Assembly (NCBI RefSeq): GCF_900112775.1
Contig: NZ_FOYZ01000011.1
Span: 1 to 64,000 of the forward strand
Direction: 5' to 3'
Length of the DNA: 64,000 nucleotides
Source: Anaeromicropila populeti
GTDB taxonomy: Bacteria; Bacillota; Clostridia; Lachnospirales; Lachnospiraceae
The notes under the pieces are model-generated. The model did no database searches. It was not told the DNA's origin and was given only the letters and a program-made list of their open reading frames with translations. Position numbers and translations under genes: made by a program. Within the stretch, counting starts at the first letter, position 1; each line of letters opens with the position of its first letter. This document shows, piece after piece, positions 1 to 6,413 of the stretch.

Positions 1-468
1 GCAAGCGAAGAAAAGATATTAAACACTCCATATCCAACTGAAGATAACAATTTAGTTACTGTAGAGCCAGAAAAAGAGTTGGATGATTCAAACAATAAAG
101 ATGAAATAGAAGTTAGCACAGCACCAGATGAGGAGATGGAAGAAAGTGCTGATCCTTATGTGGGAGTATATAACGTTCCAGGAATTGATGAGCCTTTCCT
201 TAAAATAGAGAAGGATAAGGATGGTGTATATTTGATACAAATTGGTCTTTATAGACTAACGACATTGGATCAATGCAAAGGAGTCGTGAAAGACAATAAA
301 CTGGAATTTAGTACAAATGAATGTTTTGATGATGAGTTAGAAGGAGAAATAGTATTAAACGGAGATATTGCGGAGGTAAGTTTTTTTGGCGATGAGTGGT
401 TAGATTTTGCAGGATTTAATTTCCGCAAATTTGAGAAGATATCTGATGTACCTTACGACCTTTGGTAA
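1..468 (+). CDS. Lipoprotein copy 1, 5' end cut by window edge
   Basis: The frame is open from base 1, so the signal peptide and lipobox lie outside the window. The visible 155 residues match the lipoprotein at 1559-2134 without any indel: an acidic, Asn/Glu-rich linker, then a compact C-terminal domain beginning ADPYVGVYN and ending FRKFEKISDVPYDLW. An internal TTG at 79 is not a credible start because homology continues upstream of it. The C-terminal domain looks like a small beta-sheet module (alternating DGVYLIQIGLYRL, GEIVLNGDIAEVSFFGDEW). I do not recognise a named family. The context is one half of a tandem lysozyme-lipoprotein duplication. Confidence 0.75.
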   Translation, partial: ASEEKILNTPYPTEDNNLVTVEPEKELDDSNNKDEIEVSTAPDEEMEESADPYVGVYNVPGIDEPFLKIEKDKDGVYLIQIGLYRLTTLDQCKGVVKDNKLEFSTNECFDDELEGEIVLNGDIAEVSFFGDEWLDFAGFNFRKFEKISDVPYDLW

Positions 469-563
469 TTATAAGGACAACTTTTCTCAGCTAATATCTC
501 TGAGCAAGTTATGAATGAGATGGTTTCTATGAAAAAGATTTAAAAGAAGAAGCAATATCTTTT

Positions 564-587
564 AGGGGGTATTTCAATTTACCCCCT
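564..587 (+). terminator. G/C-rich hairpin after lipoprotein copy 1
   Basis: AGGGGGTA (564-571) pairs with TACCCCCT (580-587) around an 8-nt loop, followed by TTTGCTTTGCT. It is terminator-like but the T tract is weak. The corresponding site in copy 2 is interrupted by about 37 extra bases. Confidence 0.45.
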
Positions 588-737
588 TTGCTTTGCTATT
601 TAGTAAAAAGACAGTATGTTCAGATAGGTTTACATGAGCCTGTTTTGGTTTTGAATTCAACGGTACATAGTAGTAAAATTGGTGTAATAAGTGCAACTAA
701 GTACATAACGGATGCCCCCATAATCTATATGAAATAA

Positions 738-1558
738 GCATTAAAGTCAACGGTCGTCAGCAGTGCAACTGCATTAGCAAAAAATACAACGAAAGATTAT
801 GTCCCAGGGATGCCGCCTAGTGTCTATGAAAAATATAAGAAATCCTTAGAGTCAAAATTCAATGGAAAGACTCCTGTTATTAATAAGATGCTGGATAACA
901 TAGATAAAGATACGTCTTTGAAATTGTCAGAGGATAAAAAGGCGGCAATGTTAGTTGCAGGCGAGAAACTTTTAAACAAGGGATATGAGCCTGAATTTGT
1001 GGCAGGCGTGCTTGGCAATGTCATGAATGAGGGGACAGCAGGAAAATTTGAAAGTTCATATTACAATAATAATCCTGAACCGAATTATTTGAAGTATATG
1101 GATGATAATTTTAATTATAGAAAAAACTTTTCTAGTAAAAATATAGGAGAAGTCGGGATTAAAGAGACAATTGAACTTCAGAAGAAGGTAGAGGTAACAA
1201 CGTATTACAACAAACAAGGGAATAGTGAATATAAGGGGATGTTCGGGTTAGGAACGTGCCAATTTACTGGTTCAAGAACTACATAATTACTTGATTCTTA
1301 TGCAGATTACTACAAAAAAACGCAAAACAATCATCCATCGAAGGAGGATTGTATTAGAATTGAAGTGGACTTTATGGTAGGAGAAATAGATGGAAGTTAC
1401 AACACAAGGGTGTATCAAGCATGGAAAAAGGAAGTAAAACTGCAAGCAGTGCAGGAAAAATAGTTTGTAAGAAGTACGAAAAACCAGATGATATGGACAA
1501 TCAATCAGAAGAAAGAGGAGAAAATGCTACAAAAATATATGATATAATGAAGAAGTAG
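738..1558 (+). pseudogene. Broken secreted lysozyme-like gene (phage tail-type lysozyme domain)
   Basis: One reading frame carries a lysozyme-like domain: VAGVLGNVMNEG (candidate catalytic Glu in NEG), then FGLGTCQFTGSRTT, resembling the GLGxxQWTGxR motif of phage tail tip lysozymes (Phage_lysozyme2-like family, from memory). The frame is stopped by TAA at 1284-1286, yet clear homologous sequence continues in the same frame (LLDSYADYYKK ... EVDFMVGEIDGSYN). Near the A run at 1436-1439 one base appears lost. After a shift the expected C-terminus resumes (AGKIVCKKYE ... ENATKIYDIMKK) and ends at TAG 1556-1558. Another in-frame stop (735-737) precedes the recognisable part, and upstream sequence back to about 600 is open in that frame, so the true 5' end is unclear. 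The first ATG of the open part is at 810. The next gene starts at 1559. Confidence 0.75.
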
Positions 1559-2134
1559 GTGAAAAAAGTGAAAAAAGTGAAATTAATTTACATGCTCCTG
1601 ATTGTAGGCGTATTGCTACTGTCATCATGTGGAATCAAAGAAGATGTTGCAAGTGAAGAAAATGTTGCAAGCGAAGAAGCCATATTGAACACTCCTTACG
1701 CAACTGAAGATAATAATTTAGTTACGGTAGAGCCAGAAAAAGAGTTGGATGATTCAAACAACAAAGATGAAATAGAAGTTAGCACAGCACCAGATGAGGA
1801 GGTTAAAGAAAGTGCTGATCCTTATGTGGGAGTATATAACGATCCAAGTATTGATGAGCCTTGCCTTAAAATAGAGAAGGATAAGGATGGTGTATATTTG
1901 ATAAAAATTGGTCTTCATAGAGTAACGACATTGGACCAATGCAAAGGAGTCGTGAAAGACAATAAACTAGAATTTAGTACAAATGAAATATTTGATGATG
2001 AGTTAAAAGGTAAAATAACATTAGATGGAGATAATGCAGAAGTAGTGTTTTTTGGCGATGAGTGGTTAGATTTTGCAGGATTTAATTTCCGCAAATTTGA
2101 GAAGATATCTGATGTACCTTACGACCTTTGGTAA
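1559..2134 (+). CDS. Lipoprotein copy 2
   Basis: 191 residues. A basic N-terminus is followed by a hydrophobic core and a lipobox (LLLSSC, Cys24), so it should be lipidated and surface-anchored. Then comes a linker with a short repeat (EDVASEENVASEE) and the same C-terminal domain as copy 1. GTG codons occur at 1559, 1568 and 1577; the first abuts the stop of the lysozyme frame, while the AGGTG ahead of 1568 could favour that one. A TATAAT-like sequence near 1543 lies inside the lysozyme tail. No known function. As partner of a lysozyme it could be an immunity or inhibitor lipoprotein, which is only inference. Confidence 0.75.
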   Translation: MKKVKKVKLIYMLLIVGVLLLSSCGIKEDVASEENVASEEAILNTPYATEDNNLVTVEPEKELDDSNNKDEIEVSTAPDEEVKESADPYVGVYNDPSIDEPCLKIEKDKDGVYLIKIGLHRVTTLDQCKGVVKDNKLEFSTNEIFDDELKGKITLDGDNAEVVFFGDEWLDFAGFNFRKFEKISDVPYDLW

Positions 2135-2365
2135 TTATAAGGACAACTTTTCTCAGCTAATATCTCTGAGCAAGTTATGAATGAATGAGCTATGGAGCAA
2201 AACAATGAAGATGGTTCCCATGAAAAAGATTTAAGTGAAGAAGCAATATCTTTTAGGGGGGGATTTGGTATCCCCATAGGTCAAAGGGGGATAGCTGTAG
2301 GGTGTATTTCAATTTACCCCCATTCCTATTGCTAATTAGTAATAAGAAAGTATGTTTAGACGGGG
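1667..2365 (+). repeat. Tandem duplication, unit copy 2
   Basis: This is the counterpart of 1-625. It keeps two blocks missing from copy 1: about 26 bases near 2185-2210 and about 37 bases between G runs near 2262-2300. Similarity fades after about 2365. Confidence 0.75.
2192..2335 (+). CDS. Possible 47-residue ORF, uncertain
   Basis: An ATG frame of 47 codons (MEQNNEDGSHEKDLSEE ... IYPHSYC) runs through the 3' flank of repeat copy 2. Copy 1 cannot encode it because of deletions. No convincing ribosome binding site is present. It may be a remnant of a longer gene or chance. The G-rich stretch also forms GGGGAT/ATCCCC (2259-2264 with 2270-2275). Confidence 0.2.
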   Translation: MEQNNEDGSHEKDLSEEAISFRGGFGIPIGQRGIAVGCISIYPHSYC

Positions 2366-2601
2366 ATAAATGCGCTATTAATGGAATGTATAGTACATTA
2401 GAAGATATTATTGCCAATGCAGAAGAATATTTTTCTAATCTCATTTTTTGTAATTGTGTGATTGAACAACTAAAAGTAGAAAATCATTGCATAACGGTTA
2501 AGCAGATTTTCAAACGATTAAGTGAATTGCAGGAAGAATTTTCTTTTTACCAGATGAAAATAATAAAAATTGCTACATTGGGCATATTGGGAAAAACTTA
2601 A
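2302..2601 (+). CDS. Hypothetical short protein, start uncertain
   Basis: Open for 99 codons, but the first 15 or so lie in the duplicated flank and are probably not translated. The part from about 2350 reads like real protein (LEDIIANAEEYFSNLIF, HCITVKQIFKRLSELQEEF), with predicted helices and several Cys. An internal ATG at 2386 would give 71 residues but has no clear Shine-Dalgarno site. I recognise no family. It may be a gene remnant whose 5' end was lost in the duplication. Confidence 0.35.
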   Translation: MYFNLPPFLLLISNKKVCLDGDKCAINGMYSTLEDIIANAEEYFSNLIFCNCVIEQLKVENHCITVKQIFKRLSELQEEFSFYQMKIIKIATLGILGKT

Positions 2602-2637
2602 AACAGTGAAATATAACTGAAAAAAATAATTAGAGCC

Positions 2638-2660
2638 AGAAAAATCTTAATGATTTTTCT
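2638..2660 (-). terminator. Terminator of the aroF-tyrA-aroA operon
   Basis: AGAAAAATC (2638-2646) pairs with GATTTTTCT (2652-2660). Read leftward, the stem is followed by an AT-rich stretch containing a T run. It lies just beyond the aroA stop codon. Confidence 0.5.
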
Positions 2661-2675
2661 AACTCCGTAACAACT

Positions 2676-3953
2676 TTATTCAATGATTTTGTTCAAGGAC
2701 TCATAAAAATCTGGGTAGGAAATAGCAACACATTCACTTCCAAGAATTTCGGTTGTACCATCAGCAATTAAGCCAGCAACAGCAAATGTCATAGCGATAC
2801 GATGATCCAGTTTGCTATCAATTACAGCACCGTGTAAAGCTTTTCCACCGCGGATAATCATACCATCGTCAGTTGCCTCTGCATCAGCCCCCATTTTCTT
2901 TAAATTTTCAACCATAACATCAATACGATTGGACTCTTTTACCTTAAGCTCTTCGGCATCTTTGATAATGGTTTCGCCGTCTGCATATGCAGCAAGAACA
3001 GCAATCATAGGAAGTTCGTCAATCAAAGTAGGAATTAGACTTCCACCAATTATAGTTCCATGAAGTGTGCCAGAAGTAACTACTAAATCAGCAGAAGGTT
3101 CGCCCTTCGTGGTGCTGACATTCTCCAGTTTGATATTAGCCCCCATCTGTTGGCAGACTTGTAAGATACCATCTCTTGTAGGATTAATACCAACATTTTT
3201 GATGACTAGCTGTGAGTTGGGAACTATTAAGGCAGCACATATAAAATAAGTTGCAGAGGAAATATCACCTGGTACGATAACTTTCTGCCCATCCAGCCTG
3301 CTGCAAGGAAAAACAGAGGCAGTAGTATTATCACTGGACACAGAAGCACCAAAATACTCTAACATAAGTTCAGTGTGATTTCTGGATACATAGGGTTCTG
3401 TAACGGAGGTCTTGCCATCTGCGTATAAACCAGCAAAAAGAATAGAAGACTTCACCTGGGCAGAAGCAACAGGTGAGCTATAATGAATTCCTTTAAGTGG
3501 TCCGCCTATAATTCTAAGAGGAGCACAGTCATTACCAAGTACGCTGGTAATATTGGCTCCCATTTGGGAAAGGGGAGTAATAATACGTCTCATAGGTCTT
3601 CGCTGAATCGATTCATCACCATTCAAAATAGTTTCAAAATTCTGTGCGGCCAAAATCCCTGACATTAGTCTTGTTGTGGTACCACTATTTCCTACATCTA
3701 AAATGCCGTCTGACTTCTTTAACCCTCGAATCCCGTTTCCTTTTACTAATACAGAAGTCCCGTCATTTTTTATGGTTACACCCATTTTACGAAAGCAATC
3801 AATAGTGGAAAGGCAGTCAGCACCCTGCAAAAAATTTGTTATTTCAGTAGTGCCATCTGCTAAGGCACCTAACATAATTCCTCTATGTGAAATGGATTTA
3901 TCTCCTGGAATACTAAGTTCACCAGCTAGTCTGTTTGCTTTATGAAATTTCAT
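2676..3953 (-). CDS. aroA: 3-phosphoshikimate 1-carboxyvinyltransferase (EPSP synthase)
   Basis: 425 residues, normal family length. The enzyme joins phosphoenolpyruvate to shikimate-3-phosphate, step six of the shikimate pathway. The N-terminal GDKSISHR phosphate-binding motif, the NSGTTTRL motif and the C-terminal HRIAMTFAVAGL motif are all present, so both halves of the inverse alpha/beta barrel are intact. It is the last gene of a leftward aroF-tyrA-aroA operon, 40 bp after tyrA. The shikimate kinase gene that makes its substrate lies separately at 11998. Confidence 0.95.
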   Translation of the reverse strand: MKFHKANRLAGELSIPGDKSISHRGIMLGALADGTTEITNFLQGADCLSTIDCFRKMGVTIKNDGTSVLVKGNGIRGLKKSDGILDVGNSGTTTRLMSGILAAQNFETILNGDESIQRRPMRRIITPLSQMGANITSVLGNDCAPLRIIGGPLKGIHYSSPVASAQVKSSILFAGLYADGKTSVTEPYVSRNHTELMLEYFGASVSSDNTTASVFPCSRLDGQKVIVPGDISSATYFICAALIVPNSQLVIKNVGINPTRDGILQVCQQMGANIKLENVSTTKGEPSADLVVTSGTLHGTIIGGSLIPTLIDELPMIAVLAAYADGETIIKDAEELKVKESNRIDVMVENLKKMGADAEATDDGMIIRGGKALHGAVIDSKLDHRIAMTFAVAGLIADGTTEILGSECVAISYPDFYESLNKIIE

Positions 3954-3993
3954 TGGTATCTATCCTTTCTACTTGTTTCTACTATGTAAAAAC

Positions 3994-5103
3994 TTAACGT
4001 TCATATATAGTATAATGATAATGGCGCAACAATTCAACGCTTTTCTTTTCAGCGGATTGATCATAAAGTTCAATTCTAAGAACTCCTTCTTCAAATTCAC
4101 GATTATGAAGAATTCCAATGTTTTTTATATTAATGGAGTTGCTTGCTAAAATAGTTGCTATGGTGGCAATTGCTCCAGTTTCGTCTAATAAGTCAACATA
4201 TACTTCATATATTTTTTCCATAGCACCCTTTGGGTTTTGAGAAATAGAATCACGGTACTCCTTCGCTGCTTCAAAGGAATGCATTAAAAAATCCTCATCC
4301 TCTGCTATAATAGCGTTTTCCATACTGTCAATATCGGCTTTTATTGCACGGAGAAATTTTATAATGCTGTTTCGATTGGTTAAACAGATATTCTGCCACA
4401 TAACTGGTGAAGAGGAAGCAATTCGCGTAATATCCTTAAATCCGCCTGCTGCCAGAAGACGCATATGTTCCTGCGAATTATCCTGTTCCCTAACCATATT
4501 TACAAGGCTGGCCGCTATAATATGTGGAACGTGGCTGATAGCGGCTGTCACATCATCATGTGTATTATAGTCAAGGAGGATAGGGAGGGCACCAATTTTT
4601 TTCACAAGGGCTTCCATGAATTTAGTCGTTTGCGGAAATGTTTTTTCAGTGGGAGTCAATACATAAAAAGCATTTTCCAACAGCTTATCAGAAGCATTAT
4701 CATAGCCTGTTTTTTCAGAACCGGCCATTGGATGGCCACCTATAAAATGTTCCTCTAGATGCAATATTTTAACAGCTTCGTGAATATTTCCTTTTACACT
4801 GCCCACATCTGTAAGAATACAGTTTGGCTTAATATGTGGTTTCAATTTTTCCAAATACTTAATATTAGATAAAACCGGACCACATAAAAAGATAAGATCG
4901 CATTTGGAAAAATCGGTTTCCAAATTGGTTGTTATCCGATTTAGTGTACCTTCTTCTAGTGCAAGCAATAGATTTCTATTTGGTTTATCTATATGATGAT
5001 CATAGCCAACCAAAGTGTATGATGAAAACTGCTTCTTTATAGATTTTGCAATGGAACCTCCTATTAAACCCAAACCGATAAAGCCAACACTAATATCCTC
5101 CAT
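3994..5103 (-). CDS. tyrA: Prephenate dehydrogenase with C-terminal ACT domain
   Basis: 369 residues. It oxidatively decarboxylates prephenate to 4-hydroxyphenylpyruvate for tyrosine synthesis. The N-terminus has a Rossmann motif (GLGLIGGSIAKSI, residues 10-22). The middle has GGHPMAGSEKTG and SHVPH, typical of TyrA catalytic segments. The last 70 or so residues (DLLDETGAIATIATILASN ...) form an ACT domain, which in this family gives feedback control by tyrosine. It sits between aroF and aroA, so one transcript supplies both the common pathway and the tyrosine branch. Confidence 0.93.
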   Translation of the reverse strand: MEDISVGFIGLGLIGGSIAKSIKKQFSSYTLVGYDHHIDKPNRNLLLALEEGTLNRITTNLETDFSKCDLIFLCGPVLSNIKYLEKLKPHIKPNCILTDVGSVKGNIHEAVKILHLEEHFIGGHPMAGSEKTGYDNASDKLLENAFYVLTPTEKTFPQTTKFMEALVKKIGALPILLDYNTHDDVTAAISHVPHIIAASLVNMVREQDNSQEHMRLLAAGGFKDITRIASSSPVMWQNICLTNRNSIIKFLRAIKADIDSMENAIIAEDEDFLMHSFEAAKEYRDSISQNPKGAMEKIYEVYVDLLDETGAIATIATILASNSINIKNIGILHNREFEEGVLRIELYDQSAEKKSVELLRHYHYTIYER

Positions 5104-5131
5104 TGTATATACCCTCCTGTTTTTATTGCTA

Positions 5132-6145
5132 TTAAAATGTTTTATTCATTACCTGAACCAGAGGTCTGATTTCTTCACATAACTGTTCAAACTCAGGGAA
5201 AGTAAGTGATTGTGGACCATCTGATAATGCCCGGGCTGGATTTGGATGTGTTTCAATCATTAATCCGTCAGCACCTGCAGCAATAGCAGCCTTAGTAAGT
5301 GGCTTTACATAAGAACGAACTCCAGTTGCATGACTTGGGTCAACAATAATAGGAAGATGGCTCTTTTCCTTAATAACAGGAACAGCACTTAAGTCCAGAG
5401 TATTTCTTGTGGCAGTTTCAAATGTACGAATACCACGTTCACATAAAACAACATTTGGATTACCTTCCGCCATGATATATTCAGCGGCATTTAACCACTC
5501 ATCAATAGTAGCAGATAAACCACGTTTCAATAAAATAGGCAGTCCTGATTTACCAGCTTCCTTGAGCAGATAGAAATTCTGCATGTTTCTTGCACCGATT
5601 TGGAGCATGTCTACATATTTTACTGCATTTTCAATTGCAGATAAGCTTGTTACTTCACATACAGTTGCAAGCCCAGTAGCATCGCCAGCAGCTTTCATAA
5701 GCTTAAGACCATCTTCTTCCAGACCCTGAAAAGAGTAAGGACTTGTTCTTGGCTTGTAAGCGCCGCCTCTCAAAATTTGTGCGCCAGCTTTTTTAATCGC
5801 AAGTGCTGTTTCCATTACCTGATTTTCATCTTCAACTGCGCAAGGACCAGACATAATAATAAGTTCTTTTCCACCTATCATAGTATTTCCAACTTTAATT
5901 ACACTATTATCAGGGCGGAACTTCCGATTACTTAATTTATAACTTTCCGTTACTGTAACAATTTTTTCAACATCATCTGCAATTTCTAAATTAGCGTCCT
6001 TCAATTTTGCTTTATCTCCAATCACACCAATAATGGTAATTTCTTTTCCTGTAGAAATATGTGAATCAAGTCCACTAGAATGAATTATGTTAAGAACGGC
6101 ATCAATGGAAGACTGCTTTGCATTTGGTTTCATTACTATTATCAT
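5132..6145 (-). CDS. aroF: 3-deoxy-7-phosphoheptulonate synthase (DAHP synthase, type I-beta)
   Basis: 337 residues. It catalyses the first step of aromatic amino acid synthesis, condensing phosphoenolpyruvate and erythrose-4-phosphate. Residues 1-70 form the ferredoxin-like regulatory domain typical of the I-beta class. The barrel domain contains [23 protein letters not shown] and DPSHATG, family signatures for substrate and metal binding. The ATG at 6145 follows a GGAG with 8-nt spacing. It is first in the aroF-tyrA-aroA operon and has a sigma-A promoter overlapped by repeated operator-like sequences. Confidence 0.95.
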   Translation of the reverse strand: MIIVMKPNAKQSSIDAVLNIIHSSGLDSHISTGKEITIIGVIGDKAKLKDANLEIADDVEKIVTVTESYKLSNRKFRPDNSVIKVGNTMIGGKELIIMSGPCAVEDENQVMETALAIKKAGAQILRGGAYKPRTSPYSFQGLEEDGLKLMKAAGDATGLATVCEVTSLSAIENAVKYVDMLQIGARNMQNFYLLKEAGKSGLPILLKRGLSATIDEWLNAAEYIMAEGNPNVVLCERGIRTFETATRNTLDLSAVPVIKEKSHLPIIVDPSHATGVRSYVKPLTKAAIAAGADGLMIETHPNPARALSDGPQSLTFPEFEQLCEEIRPLVQVMNKTF

Positions 6146-6230
6146 AATATAATCTCCAATCCAATAAAATAATAAAATAAGTATTTACTTTTATTAATAA
6201 ATTTAAAACAAGGGTACTTTATTGGTTTAA

Positions 6231-6259
6231 AGTGTAACACTAAAAAATAAATATGTCAA
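6231..6259 (-). promoter_or_regulatory. Promoter of the aroF operon
   Basis: Reading leftward: TTGACA (6259-6254), 17 bases, then TACACT (6236-6231). The -10 box lies inside TTTAAAGTGTAACACT (6226-6241), which repeats a half of the palindrome just upstream. Confidence 0.7.
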
Positions 6260-6261
6260 TA

Positions 6262-6307
6262 CTTTAACGCGTAAAAGTTTAAAGCTTTAAAGTGTTACGC
6301 GTTAAAG
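6262..6307. promoter_or_regulatory. 46-bp interrupted palindrome, candidate aro operator
   Basis: Outer arms CTTTAACGCGTAA and TTACGCGTTAAAG and the inner core TTTAAAGCTTTAAA are symmetric about 6284/6285; only a 3-base patch on each side breaks the symmetry. It abuts the -35 box of aroF. Each half reads roughly TTTAAAGTGTTACGCG, and a third copy of TTTAAAGTGTNAC overlaps the -10 box at 6226. This is a typical layout for a repressor operator; the regulator is unknown. Confidence 0.6.
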
Positions 6308-6350
6308 CAAAATAACAAACATAAAAACTTTGTTAATATGCATAAAATAG

Positions 6351-6379
6351 TTGTAAAATAGGAGTTTTTTTAGTAAAAT
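6351..6379 (+). promoter_or_regulatory. Probable promoter of the EF-G-like gene
   Basis: TTGTAA (6351-6356), 17 bases, TAAAAT (6374-6379), 35 bp before the start codon and divergent from the aroF promoter. Confidence 0.45.
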
Positions 6380-6413
6380 ATATACATAGTTTTTGAAATA
6401 AAGGAGGTATGCA

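Larger units (their letters stand above)
1..625 (+). repeat. Tandem duplication, unit copy 1 (left end outside window)
   Basis: Bases 1-468 align with 1667-2134 at a constant offset of 1666 with scattered substitutions. Similarity continues past the stop codon (TTATAAGGACAACTTTTCTC in both) to about 625, with small deletions in this copy. Both the coding part and the 3' flank were therefore duplicated. Confidence 0.8.

Noticed and set aside
79-81. TTG at 79 as start of the first protein
   Set aside because: The frame and clear homology with the second lipoprotein continue to base 1, so the gene begins outside the window.
2812-3063. Long reading frames on the strand opposite aroA, and similar antisense frames elsewhere
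   Set aside because: They lie fully inside well-identified genes, have no ribosome sites and no recognisable protein features.
6262-6307. The 46-bp palindrome as a transcription terminator
   Set aside because: It lies upstream of both divergent promoters, and no gene ends there.
6146-6413. T-box or other amino-acid riboswitch ahead of aroF
   Set aside because: The leader is short and lacks the conserved T-box sequence. The strong symmetry sits upstream of and over the promoter, so a DNA operator is more likely than an RNA switch.
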